A stretch of DNA of 64,000 bases. Source: Fluviispira multicolorata. GTDB lineage: Bacteria > Bdellovibrionota_B > Oligoflexia > Silvanigrellales > Silvanigrellaceae. The notes below the pieces were generated by a model. It was not told where the DNA came from and did no database searches. It worked only from the letters and a program-made list of their open reading frames with translations. The stretch is taken from positions 699,526 to 763,525 of the forward strand of contig NZ_WFLN01000004.1 of assembly GCF_009208585.1 (NCBI RefSeq). Reading direction: 5' to 3'. A program made the position numbers and the translations under genes. Shown here one piece after another: positions 33,704-42,904 of the stretch (positions within the stretch are counted from its first letter, which is position 1; each line of letters opens with the position of its first letter).

Positions 33704-36324
33704 ATTCTCTTATAAGTCCTCGATGAATTTACACGTGAAGCTTTTGTTACTTTTTTTGAATTCATTTTCTTTTTCTTCTCAAAAGCAATTGACAAAACTT
33801 CGTTTAATGTAGAAACAGGCATAACTTTCATTTCTTTTAATACTTCAGCAGGTATTTCTTCAAGATCTCTCTCATTTTCAAATGGAATTAAAACTTTTTT
33901 AATTCCATATCTATGTGCAGCAAGCAGCTTTTCTTTAATTCCACCAACGGCAAGAATCTCACCACGCAATGAAATCTCACCAGTCATTGCAAGATCTGAA
34001 GCAATTGCTTTCCCTGTAAATTGACTGACCATTCCTAAAAAAGCAGCAACTCCAGCACTTGGACCATCTTTTTTTACAGCACCTTCTGGAAAATGGATAT
34101 GGAGGTCTTTTTTAATAACACTGCGCGAGTCTACACCACATAATTTTGCATTTGAACGAATATAAGCAAAAGCTGTCTGTACAGATTCTTTCATAACTTC
34201 ACCTAGTTGGCCCGTAAGACCGAATTTGCCACTCCCTGGTGCACTTGAAGCTGTTTCAATATATAAAACATCTCCCCCATTTGGAGTCCAAGCAAGTCCA
34301 GTTACAACCCCAACAGGGAGTTCCTGTGGTCGTTTTCTATCAGAAAAAATAATAGGTCCTAAGAACTTTTTAACCTCTTCTAAAGTAACAACTCTTTCAG
34401 GTGGTTTAACCTTCACTAACTCTTGCTCCGATTTATCACTCGCTTTTACATAGCCTGCTTCAACAAACTCCCTTGCAATCGAGCGTATAACACCAGCTAA
34501 TTCTCGTTTTAATTGTCTCACACCAGCTTCACGAGTATAAAAATGAATAAGATTTTTCATAGTTTCTTCGGTCATTTTTATATCAGCGACCTCTGCCATC
34601 CCATGGCCTTCTATGACTTGAGGTAATAAATGTTCAAAAGCAATGTGAGTTTTTTCTTCTAATGTGTAGCTGCTCAGTTCAACAATTTCCATTCGATCGC
34701 GTAATGGAGGAGGAATAGAGTGTAAGTTATTTGCGGTTGCTATGAAAAAAACCTTACTTAAATCTAATGGAACATTTAAATAGTGATCTGTAAAAGTACT
34801 ATTTTGTTCTGGATCAAGTACTTCGAGCAACGCACTGGATGGATCACCTCTGCCGTCATTGGCAAGTTTATCAACTTCATCAAATAATATAACAGGATCC
34901 ATCGAACCTGCTTTTTTGAGCGCATCTGCTATTTTACCAGGCATACTTCCAATATAGGTTCGTCTGTGACCTCGAATTTCAGCCTCATCACGTACCCCAC
35001 CCAGCGCAATACGGGCAAATTTACGTCCTAATGCTTTGGCGATTGATTTCCCTAAACTTGTTTTTCCTACTCCTGGAGGGCCTACAAATAACAAGATAGG
35101 ACCTTTTAAAGAGTTTTTTAAAGCGCAGACTGCAAGAAATTCTAAAATTCTCTTTTTAACTTTTTCTAATCCATGGTGATCGAGATCGAGAATAGACTTA
35201 GCTTCTTTTAAATTAACCTCATTCTGAGTATGAGTTTCCCAAGGTATATCAAGTAACCAAGTTAAATATGTGTGACTGACCATAAACTCCGGAGAACCGG
35301 GTTGCATAAGCCCCATTCTTTCTGCTTCACGTAGAGCGACTTCACGCACTTCTGCTGACATTTTGCTATTGAGAATCTTTTCAAGTAGCTCAGAAGGGTC
35401 ACCTGAACTTTGCGTTGTACGACCATCGAGTTCTCCAAGTTCTTTTTGAAGAAGTTTTAGCTGTTCCTTAACATAATATTTTCTTTGCTGTTTCCCCATT
35501 TCTGAACGAACATCAGAATTGATTTTTTGAGACACTTCTAAAACTTCAATTTCTCTCGTTAATAGAACATGAACTCTTTTAAGTCGCTCTTCAAGATCAT
35601 TGATTTCGAGTAAAGACTGTTTACTTCTAAAATCAATACTTAAATAAGGCACAATAAGATCTGCTAAATAGCTAGAATCTTGAACATTATCTATAAATAA
35701 ACTGACTTCATTTGGAATATTAGGTGATAAACTGATTGCCTTTTGGACAAGCTGTTTCATAGCCTTTCCTATTGCAACTACTTCGATATTTTCTTCAGTT
35801 GGAGGAAAGTCAGATAGATATTCGACATCCGCAGAAAAACGTTCCTTCTCAATGCTAATAAAATTACGGATTTTAAAACGTCTCATTCCTTGGATAACGG
35901 CGCCATAGGTATTATCTGGAAATTTCATTATTTTTAATATCTTAGCTTCAGTTCCAACTGAATAAAGCTCACTTGCCTCAGGTGAATTTGATTCAGGATT
36001 GATTTGAGCTAATATACCAATTTTCCCGCCAATTCGAATTGCTCTGTCTACCGATTCATTGGTCCATTCTTTTCCGGCGGTAAAAGGAAGGACATTATGA
36101 GGAAATAGAACAATATTTTTTACTGGAACTATCTTAAGTATATTTTCTTTAGACTCAATTTCATCAGATTTTTCTGATATTTCTTTATATTTATTAGGGA
36201 TAACTCTAACTTTTTTATTTATAACGACTGGCAATTTTTCTGTGTCTAATTTTATCACATGATCTTTTACTTGTTTTTTATTTTTTTCATTCGGAGATAA
36301 TCTATCGCTTTTTTTGTCTTCCAT
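33700..36324 (-). CDS. lon: ATP-dependent Lon protease
   Basis: AAA+ serine protease that degrades misfolded and regulatory proteins in the cytoplasm. It has 874 aa against 784 in E. coli. The first 60 or so residues are a lysine/glutamate-rich extension before the Lon N-domain (KIVPVKNIVLFPHNVLPF). ATPase: GPPGVGKTSLGKSIAKALG (Walker A), ILFDEVDKL (Walker B) and the GHRRTYIGSMPGKI loop. Protease: KKDGPSAGVAAF with the catalytic serine, and the lysine in GGIKEKLLAAHR. The C-terminal tail is basic (EKKKKMNSKKVTKAS). AGAGGA precedes the ATG. It shares a transcript with the cysteine desulfurase. Confidence 0.97.
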   Translation of the reverse strand: MEDKKSDRLSPNEKNKKQVKDHVIKLDTEKLPVVINKKVRVIPNKYKEISEKSDEIESKENILKIVPVKNIVLFPHNVLPFTAGKEWTNESVDRAIRIGGKIGILAQINPESNSPEASELYSVGTEAKILKIMKFPDNTYGAVIQGMRRFKIRNFISIEKERFSADVEYLSDFPPTEENIEVVAIGKAMKQLVQKAISLSPNIPNEVSLFIDNVQDSSYLADLIVPYLSIDFRSKQSLLEINDLEERLKRVHVLLTREIEVLEVSQKINSDVRSEMGKQQRKYYVKEQLKLLQKELGELDGRTTQSSGDPSELLEKILNSKMSAEVREVALREAERMGLMQPGSPEFMVSHTYLTWLLDIPWETHTQNEVNLKEAKSILDLDHHGLEKVKKRILEFLAVCALKNSLKGPILLFVGPPGVGKTSLGKSIAKALGRKFARIALGGVRDEAEIRGHRRTYIGSMPGKIADALKKAGSMDPVILFDEVDKLANDGRGDPSSALLEVLDPEQNSTFTDHYLNVPLDLSKVFFIATANNLHSIPPPLRDRMEIVELSSYTLEEKTHIAFEHLLPQVIEGHGMAEVADIKMTEETMKNLIHFYTREAGVRQLKRELAGVIRSIAREFVEAGYVKASDKSEQELVKVKPPERVVTLEEVKKFLGPIIFSDRKRPQELPVGVVTGLAWTPNGGDVLYIETASSAPGSGKFGLTGQLGEVMKESVQTAFAYIRSNAKLCGVDSRSVIKKDLHIHFPEGAVKKDGPSAGVAAFLGMVSQFTGKAIASDLAMTGEISLRGEILAVGGIKEKLLAAHRYGIKKVLIPFENERDLEEIPAEVLKEMKVMPVSTLNEVLSIAFEKKKKMNSKKVTKASRVNSSRTYKRI

Positions 36325-36383
36325 GATATCCTCTTACCGCCTCTGATAGCACTTACCAAAGGAATTTATTTACGTTCTAAGCA

Positions 36384-36411
36384 AATATGGACGCCATTGA
36401 GAATCTGTCAA
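36384..36411 (-). promoter_or_regulatory. Sigma-70-like promoter of lon
   Basis: On the minus strand a perfect TTGACA (36411-36406) and a partial -10 CATATT (36389-36384) are 16 bp apart, about 60 bp upstream of the lon start. No heat-shock-type sequence was recognised. Confidence 0.4.
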
Positions 36412-36572
36412 TATCCCAAAAGAATCTTACCTTATAGCTGAGAAAGGCTCTTGCCTCGCCGTAGAAATTCTGCTACAGCCTTTATGCTTACGACGGCTTC
36501 TAGGGGTTTTAATTTCCTTTAAGTCAGTTGTTGAACTCATTTTTGAAGAAAAAAACTCTTGGAGGTTTTGCT

Positions 36573-36803
36573 ATGTCACGTGTATGTGAGCTTTCTGGTA
36601 AAAGCGGTCTTGTTGGCAACCGCGTTTCTCACGCTAAAAATAGAACTAAAGTTCGTCTTCTCCCAAATTTACAAGAAAAGAAATTTTATGCTCCAGGTCT
36701 TGGTAAATTTGTTAAATTCCGTCTTAGCACAAGCGCTTTACGTACTGTAAATAAGATCGGTATCGAAGCTTACTGCGTTAAAGAAGGTATTAAACTCGGT
36801 TAA
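36573..36803 (+). CDS. rpmB: 50S ribosomal protein L28
   Basis: Large-subunit ribosomal protein of 76 aa. It begins MSRVCELSGKSGLVGNRVS and continues with SHAKNRTKVRLLPNL, the family signature, and ends with a basic and glycine C-terminus. A longer frame from 36528 has no support; the ATG at 36573 has GGAGG 6-10 bases ahead. L33 (rpmG), its usual neighbour, is not in this window. A clear terminator follows. Confidence 0.96.
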   Translation: MSRVCELSGKSGLVGNRVSHAKNRTKVRLLPNLQEKKFYAPGLGKFVKFRLSTSALRTVNKIGIEAYCVKEGIKLG

Positions 36804-36820
36804 TATTTTTTGTTAATATA

Positions 36821-36857
36821 AAAAGGTGGTTTTCAGCTATTGAGAACCACCTTTTTA
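36821..36857. terminator. Bidirectional Rho-independent terminator between rpmB and the solute-binding protein gene
   Basis: Arms 36821-36835 and 36843-36857 pair over 15 positions with one G-T pair around a 7-base loop. The GGTGG/CCACC core is flanked by five A and five T. It lies 17 bp past rpmB and 5 bp past the stop of the convergent gene, so it can serve both. Confidence 0.9.
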
Positions 36858-36861
36858 TATT

Positions 36862-37641
36862 TTATAAATATTTCTTTATAATAGCTGCCATTTTTCCAGA
36901 TTTCTTTGCAATCAAAAAATTTTTATCAAAATTCATAATAATTTTATTTGCATTTGGATAGTTTTTACTTATACAAAAATAAAATTTTACACTGGCAGGT
37001 TTTAAAAAAGTAATTTCTCTGAATTGTAAATTTTTATACGCAAATTTTTTTGCAATATATTTATCCGATTTTTCATTACTAGAAACATAAAGATCAGCAG
37101 AATTATCATTAACTAATTTTAGCACATCAATTAAATTAGCTGTTCGATAAAACTTTACATCTTTATCATCGTTAAACTGCTCTTTCGCCCATCCATCACC
37201 AATATATCCAACCATTTTAAAGTTATTTAATTCTTGTTTTGAAGATATTTTAATAAATTCATTAATTTTTTTGCTCTCTTTAGAATATACTAAGGCAACA
37301 TTTGAACTTTCGATTTCAATTGTTTGAAATAATAAAACTTTTTCACGTTCCGAGGTTTTTGCAGTAATATGAGAATTAAATTCACCCTTTCTCACTAAAT
37401 CTTGAGCTCTCCCCCAAGGAAAAGAATTAATTTCAACTTTATAGCCCATCATATCATGAAGAACTAAATTAACAACATCGACAAATATTCCAGTTGTTTT
37501 TGAACCCTCTTTAAATGAATAAGGAGCAAAATTCTCATAAAATGCAACTTTTATAATATTATTATCAGCTGAATAAATTTTATTTTCGGCAATTATCGCA
37601 AGAGATATAAAAAATATAAAAATTCTAATTTTGCGCATCAT
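36862..37641 (-). CDS. Periplasmic amino-acid-type solute-binding protein (family 3)
   Basis: Secreted binding protein of 259 aa. Signal peptide about 1-24. Mature part fits SBP family 3 (PBPb): IIKVAFYENFAPYSFKEGSKTTGIFVDVVNLVL, SFPWGRAQDLVRKGEFN and ERVxLFQTIE-type hinge segments. No permease or ATPase of the polar amino-acid type is next to it, so it may be a stand-alone sensor or use a transporter encoded elsewhere. It follows plsC with a 2 bp gap; GGAG about 10 bases before the ATG lies within the end of plsC. Confidence 0.82.
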   Translation of the reverse strand: MMRKIRIFIFFISLAIIAENKIYSADNNIIKVAFYENFAPYSFKEGSKTTGIFVDVVNLVLHDMMGYKVEINSFPWGRAQDLVRKGEFNSHITAKTSEREKVLLFQTIEIESSNVALVYSKESKKINEFIKISSKQELNNFKMVGYIGDGWAKEQFNDDKDVKFYRTANLIDVLKLVNDNSADLYVSSNEKSDKYIAKKFAYKNLQFREITFLKPASVKFYFCISKNYPNANKIIMNFDKNFLIAKKSGKMAAIIKKYL

Positions 37642-37643
37642 GA

Positions 37644-38378
37644 TCAGCTAACTCCATGAATTTCCATATCTAAAGAAGCAATTTTATTTTTCATAACACT
37701 GTGAGCAATATTAACAATTGAATCAATATCTTCAACTTTAGTATCACGCGTTGGTATTGGTTCAAGAACCTCTACAAGCACTTTACCAGAGTTCCACTTG
37801 GAAATGTCAATTGCATTTTTAAATGTACTTGAAACTATGGGTTGTAAATTGACTTGATTTTGAATTGCAGCATAAAAAGCCCCTTTCTTAAAACCATTTA
37901 GTCCACGCCCATGACTCCGTGTCCCTTCTGGAAACATCCAAAGTGAAGTTCCACTTTGGATAGCAGAATCAACCACTTTCATAGTATCCATTGCTTTACT
38001 ATGATTTTTACGATTTATAAAAAGATTTCCACAGAGAAAAAATATCCACCCAAAAATGGGTAACCAAATGAGCGATTTTTTTCCCATCACAACAGCTTTA
38101 TCAGGGAAAATTCCACCAAAAATGACCGAGTCAAAATAAGATTGATGATTGGCAATTAAAACAGAAGTGCCTTCCTTTTTTAGCTTACTTTTCCCTCTAT
38201 ATTCAACTTTTACACCGAGTAATTTTATAAATAAAACCGATAATATTCTTGAATAAATATAATTATTTTTTGGATTTTTATATCTAAAGATAAAAAATAC
38301 ACAAAAGATCACATTAATAATTGTAAATAAAACAACAACCAATACGTAACGAATTAATTTTAAAAGAAAACCTAGCAT
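37644..38378 (-). CDS. plsC: 1-acyl-sn-glycerol-3-phosphate acyltransferase (PlsC family)
   Basis: Membrane enzyme that adds the second acyl chain to lysophosphatidic acid in phospholipid synthesis. 244 aa with an N-terminal hydrophobic segment (LIRYVLVVVLFTIINVIFCVFFIF). Acyltransferase motifs: NHQSYFD (catalytic HX4D), GNLFINR, FPEGTRSHGRG (glycerol-phosphate binding) and QPIV. ATG at 38378 is favoured by GGA six bases ahead; a longer frame to 38408 begins with TTG and no ribosome site. Confidence 0.9.
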   Translation of the reverse strand: MLGFLLKLIRYVLVVVLFTIINVIFCVFFIFRYKNPKNNYIYSRILSVLFIKLLGVKVEYRGKSKLKKEGTSVLIANHQSYFDSVIFGGIFPDKAVVMGKKSLIWLPIFGWIFFLCGNLFINRKNHSKAMDTMKVVDSAIQSGTSLWMFPEGTRSHGRGLNGFKKGAFYAAIQNQVNLQPIVSSTFKNAIDISKWNSGKVLVEVLEPIPTRDTKVEDIDSIVNIAHSVMKNKIASLDMEIHGVS

Positions 38379-38500
38379 ACGAAATCCAATCCTATAAAGC
38401 ACTCGCAAAAAATATACAAAGAAATGGAAAATGTAAAGTCATAAAAAAACTCAACATATATAATAAATTTGACATATAATTCGTCTAAATTTAATCTAAA

Positions 38501-39517
38501 ATGAACCTCATTGGCTCTAAAAATATAAATGGAACATTTCTTATGCTACAGAATTATCTCAATAAATTCGAGTCTTTCGCAAAAAAATATCCGGGTCCCA
38601 TTGAAGATAGTATATCACTCCATTTTGGACAGCATAAATATCATATCGTTTTTGGATGCTTGATTCACGGAGATGAAACAGGCTCACTCCCGGCAATCTT
38701 AATGGCAATCGAAAAATTAATGACCTCTTGCATAAAATATGGAGGTATTGTTACTTTTATTTTAGGTAACAAGCAAGCTGCTCTAAAAGAAAAAAGATAT
38801 CTTGAAGCCGATCTCAATAGAAGTTTCTCACCAAAAGAAATACCAAATGAAAATTCATTTGAAAGAAAACGAGCGATTGAGATTTCAGGCGTTCTAAAAA
38901 ATGCGGATGTTTTTTTAGATTTCCATCAAACAAAACTCCATTGTAAAGAGGCATTTTATATTTTTGAAATGCACGAAAAAAGCTATTTGTGGGCACGCTC
39001 AATTGGAGTTGCAAAATTATTTGTCACAAGAAAAAAAGGTGAACCTTATACACCAAACGGAATGTGTTCAGATGAATATATGCACTTACAAAATAAAGTG
39101 GGCATAACCCTTGAACTCGGAGAAAAAGGATTTCATAAAAGTGCTTGCAAAATATGCCTTATGACCATTGAAAAAAGTTTATGGAGAATGGATCAAATAT
39201 ATTTATTTAAAAAAAATATAATAAATATTGCAAGAAAAAGTCCTAAATTAATTTTTTTAGAAAGAAAATACACCGAACCTTTCTCCTCTCCTAAAAAAAT
39301 TTTAAAGGATGGCTTTTTTAACTTACAAAAAATTAAAAAAGAACAGATACTCGGCTATGATGAGTCAGGAACACCCCTCATCTCTCCACATCAAGGTTAT
39401 ATTTTATTTCCACAATATCCAAAAAGAAATGAATTTGGGATATCTATTGAGGAAAATGATGCGTATATCTATTCCATAGTATGTGAAATCGAGAATCCCA
39501 AACTTTTTATTTCTTAA
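38501..39517 (+). CDS. Succinylglutamate desuccinylase / aspartoacylase family protein
   Basis: Zinc-dependent deacylase-like protein of 338 aa (AstE/AspA family, related to M14 carboxypeptidases). Zinc ligands and substrate site appear as HGDETGSLP, DLNRSF and DFHQT. These families remove acyl groups from amino acids such as N-succinylglutamate or N-acetylaspartate; the substrate here is unknown. No arginine-succinyltransferase pathway gene is adjacent. Neither ATG at 38501 nor the one at 38543 has a good ribosome site, so the start is uncertain. Confidence 0.82.
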   Translation: MNLIGSKNINGTFLMLQNYLNKFESFAKKYPGPIEDSISLHFGQHKYHIVFGCLIHGDETGSLPAILMAIEKLMTSCIKYGGIVTFILGNKQAALKEKRYLEADLNRSFSPKEIPNENSFERKRAIEISGVLKNADVFLDFHQTKLHCKEAFYIFEMHEKSYLWARSIGVAKLFVTRKKGEPYTPNGMCSDEYMHLQNKVGITLELGEKGFHKSACKICLMTIEKSLWRMDQIYLFKKNIINIARKSPKLIFLERKYTEPFSSPKKILKDGFFNLQKIKKEQILGYDESGTPLISPHQGYILFPQYPKRNEFGISIEENDAYIYSIVCEIENPKLFIS

Positions 39518-39604
39518 TGCCTTGCATTTATACTCTTCTCTATGATTTACAAAAGATGTTAGCACCCATATTGGGTTTGTTTTCATACCATCGATGAGGT
39601 GAGC

Positions 39605-41395
39605 ATGACACAATTTGCAAAAGTACAGGCTTCCCGATCTGCTTTTCTTCGCGCGGATATCATTGTAGTTTTAATCGCTATAATTATAGGCATGGGTTTT
39701 ACAAATTTCCTTTCCACTGGAAATGCCGCATTTATTGAACAAGTTAAAATAGATACATCGTTATCTGCACTTCCAAATTATGCTCTCCTTTCTTTTGTAC
39801 GCAGCATGCTTGCATTACTTTTAAGTTATACTTTTGCAATTATATATGGCACGATCGCAGCAAATAATAAATCATTTGAGCGTTTTTTAATTCCTCTTTT
39901 AGATGTTCTTCAAAGTTTACCTGTGCTTGCTTTTCTTCCTGGTTTTGTACTTGCATTAATTTCAATTTTTCAAAGCAGTCGCTGGGGACTTGAATTGGCT
40001 TGTTTACTTACTATATTTACGGGTCAAGTTTGGAATCTTGCATTTGCATACTATGAATCACAAAGAACTTTACAACCCGAATTTAAAGAAGTTTCAAAAA
40101 TATATCGACTTTCCATTGTACAAAAATTCTTTTTTGTTGATCTCCCAAATGGATACCGTCCATTAATCTACAATGGAATGATGTCCATGGCGGGCGGTTG
40201 GTTCTTTTTAACGACTTGTGAAGCATTTACATTAGGAAATAAAGATTTTCGATTACCAGGTTTAGGAAGCTATATATCTGAAACATTTTCTACTGGTAAT
40301 TATTTTAATTTTTGTTCTGCAATTTTAATTCTAATCGTTATAATAATTGGTACAGATTTTTTACTTTGGAAACCTCTTATTGCTTGGGTCACGCGTTTTC
40401 GAGAAGGCGATGATGGCAAAAATGTTGTTGTGGAAGAAAGCTGGTTTTTAAATATTATTCATCAAACGAGTATTCCTGATCTCATTTCAAATGGATTTAA
40501 ACGTACCGTTGTTTTTTTATTTCCCAAAGCAGATATTTCAGAAAGTGGTGCAACTCGAAGATATTTAATAGATAATATTGAAAAATGGGGAACAGTTATC
40601 AGTCCTACCAATTGGTTGAACAATGATAAAGTTAATAAAATAAAACATTCTTCATTGTTTCCATTGCTTGTTACGTTTGCTGTGGGCGGACTTGTTTTTT
40701 CGTTGTTACCTAAACTTCCAACGTTAGGACAGTCACTTGCATCACTTTCAAATAAAGATTGGTTCACCTTAATTCATGCAGTTTTTCTTACGGGCGCTAA
40801 AGTCTTTTGTGTTATAATTTTAAGCACTCTCTGGACAATTCCGGTTGGATTATGGTTAGGATTAAATCCACGACTCGAAAGACTTTTTCAACCCATCATT
40901 CAAAATTTAGCTGCTTTTCCGGCACCTGTACTTTTTCCTTTTCTAGCACTGGCGTTGAGTTCTTTACACTTACCAAGTTTTTTAAATGCAACTCTACTGA
41001 TGTGCGTTGGCAGCCAATGGTATATATTATTTAATGTCATTGGTGGCGCCTCTCGAATTCCAGCTGAATTAAAACTTGTTACACAAATATATAAATTTTC
41101 CTTATGGCATCGCTTTAGCAAACTTTATTTTCCAGCTATCTTACCCTCACTTGCCACCGGCTGGATTACAGCTGCGGGAGGAGCATGGAACGCAAGTGTT
41201 GTTGCAGAAATTGTTGAATACCCTGGAGGCTCTATGCATTCTGAAGGCATTGGAGCTGAACTTGTAAATGCAACTGCTTCAGGAAATTACCAAAGACTTA
41301 TTGCTGCAATAATATGTATAGTTGTTGCTCTTGTGATTTTAAATCGAACCGTTTGGAGAACAATGTATATTTATGCTGAACGCGTTAAGGATTAA
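39605..41395 (+). CDS. Anion-type ABC transporter, duplicated permease in one chain
   Basis: Inner-membrane permease of 596 aa with about twelve membrane helices, in two homologous halves (about 60-270 and 375-590). Each has the binding-protein-dependent permease signature: for example SMAGGWFFLTTCEAF in the first half and TAAGGAWNASVVAEI in the second. Such fused permeases go with nitrate/sulfonate/taurine-like systems. A GTG at 39599 is possible, but GAGG stands 6 bases before the ATG at 39605. It is followed 3 bp later by its ATPase. No substrate-binding protein gene is beside the pair. Confidence 0.88.
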   Translation: MTQFAKVQASRSAFLRADIIVVLIAIIIGMGFTNFLSTGNAAFIEQVKIDTSLSALPNYALLSFVRSMLALLLSYTFAIIYGTIAANNKSFERFLIPLLDVLQSLPVLAFLPGFVLALISIFQSSRWGLELACLLTIFTGQVWNLAFAYYESQRTLQPEFKEVSKIYRLSIVQKFFFVDLPNGYRPLIYNGMMSMAGGWFFLTTCEAFTLGNKDFRLPGLGSYISETFSTGNYFNFCSAILILIVIIIGTDFLLWKPLIAWVTRFREGDDGKNVVVEESWFLNIIHQTSIPDLISNGFKRTVVFLFPKADISESGATRRYLIDNIEKWGTVISPTNWLNNDKVNKIKHSSLFPLLVTFAVGGLVFSLLPKLPTLGQSLASLSNKDWFTLIHAVFLTGAKVFCVIILSTLWTIPVGLWLGLNPRLERLFQPIIQNLAAFPAPVLFPFLALALSSLHLPSFLNATLLMCVGSQWYILFNVIGGASRIPAELKLVTQIYKFSLWHRFSKLYFPAILPSLATGWITAAGGAWNASVVAEIVEYPGGSMHSEGIGAELVNATASGNYQRLIAAIICIVVALVILNRTVWRTMYIYAERVKD

Positions 41396-41398
41396 ATT

Positions 41399-42808
41399 AT
41401 GAATAAGAAAAAAGTTGTGCTTTCCGTTCGTTCACTCTGCAAAGATTATCGTCGACCTAACGGCAATATGTTTACAGTTTTAGAAGGAATTAACTTAGAC
41501 ATTTATGACGGAGAGTTCTTAGCGCTCGTAGGTTTATCTGGTTCTGGAAAATCGACATTATTACGCTGTATGGCGGGCTTACTCACACCTGATAGAGGCA
41601 CTGTGAGCTATGCAACACCTTCACCTGAAAATATGCAATTAGGAGCCTTTGTTTTTCAAAGTTTTGCTTTATTTCCATGGATGACTATTCGTGAAAATAT
41701 TGCTGTCTCAATGCCAAAACTCACTCGCAATGAACAAAATGTACGCATCGACAGAATCATCCAACTTGTTGGTCTTAAAGGCTTTGAAGATGCTTTTCCA
41801 AGGGAATTGAGTGGTGGTATGCGACAGAGAGTGAGTCTAGCGCGTGCAATGGTATCCGATCCGATGATCATGTTTATGGACGAACCTTTTTCCGCTTTAG
41901 ACCCATTAACCAGTGAATCTTTACGTGCTGAGCTTGTACGTATATGGTCACAAGCTGACAGAAAAATACGTTCATGCGTACTTGTGACTCATAGATTTGA
42001 AGAAGCTTTACAGCTTGCAGATAGAATTCTTATTTTATCTTCAAATCCAGGAACTATTTTTCACTCAATTGAAATTAACTTACCACGTCCTCGTATGCCA
42101 AATTCAAAAGAATATAAAGAAATAGAAGAACAACTAGAGAAAGCATTTGGATTGTTACACTTAGATAAGGTAACAGACGAACATGATTACGAAACTCTTG
42201 TACCTGATATCACTCAAATACAAAAGACCAAATTAAATCAAGAAAAGAATGAAAATACATTAAAAAACAAAGAAAAGTATACTCAAAATGAAGGAAAAAA
42301 AGGCAAAGACTCAATACACACCAAACAAAAACGAGTCAAACCTTTAATTAATACAAACCTCACTTTGGTTGAGGGGCTTGTGAGCCGCTTAAGCACCGAA
42401 GATGAAGAAACCGATCTTTATGATTTATGTGAAGAAATGGGACAAAGTGTCGATCAGGTTTTACCTGCTGTTGCAGCTGGAGAAACTCTTGGTTTTATCA
42501 CAACTCCCGGAATACGAGTTGTCTTGACAGAGCAAGGACGACTCTTTGCAACAGAACATGATACAGAAGTGCGAAGTGAAATGATGAGGAGTGCAATATT
42601 AAAACTTCCTGTCGTCTACTCTATCTACGCACTTGTTAAAAATGCGGGTCAAGAAGGTCTTGAAGCTGATATTGCCATTGAACAAATTGTTATGATGCTG
42701 CCCTTTGAAGATCATGATGTTCAGTTTCAAACACTTTTAAAATGGTGTCGCTACGCCAATTTATTAATTTACGATTCTGATGAAGAAAAATTGTTTGTAC
42801 CCGATTAA
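41399..42808 (+). CDS. ABC transporter ATPase with C-terminal AAA-associated domain
   Basis: Cytoplasmic ATPase subunit of 469 aa. Walker A GLSGSGKSTLLRC, Q-loop VFQSFALFPW, signature LSGGMRQRVSLARA, Walker B MIMFMDEPFSALD and the switch His in VLVTHRFEEAL are complete. It belongs to the NrtD/SsuB/TauB-like group. After a lysine-rich linker (about 270-320) comes a C-terminal domain (about 320-469) like the AAA-associated domain of nitrate/sulfonate-type ATPases, possibly regulatory. The gene begins 3 bp after the permease stop. Confidence 0.9.
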   Translation: MNKKKVVLSVRSLCKDYRRPNGNMFTVLEGINLDIYDGEFLALVGLSGSGKSTLLRCMAGLLTPDRGTVSYATPSPENMQLGAFVFQSFALFPWMTIRENIAVSMPKLTRNEQNVRIDRIIQLVGLKGFEDAFPRELSGGMRQRVSLARAMVSDPMIMFMDEPFSALDPLTSESLRAELVRIWSQADRKIRSCVLVTHRFEEALQLADRILILSSNPGTIFHSIEINLPRPRMPNSKEYKEIEEQLEKAFGLLHLDKVTDEHDYETLVPDITQIQKTKLNQEKNENTLKNKEKYTQNEGKKGKDSIHTKQKRVKPLINTNLTLVEGLVSRLSTEDEETDLYDLCEEMGQSVDQVLPAVAAGETLGFITTPGIRVVLTEQGRLFATEHDTEVRSEMMRSAILKLPVVYSIYALVKNAGQEGLEADIAIEQIVMMLPFEDHDVQFQTLLKWCRYANLLIYDSDEEKLFVPD

Positions 42809-42904
42809 ATTTGTTAGGCTGTGCAACAACGCTTCGGGTAAAAATCTCTGAGCCAATGGTTCCTGTAATTCTGTTTACTTTCCTGATAAGGACTTGTGGA
42901 AATT

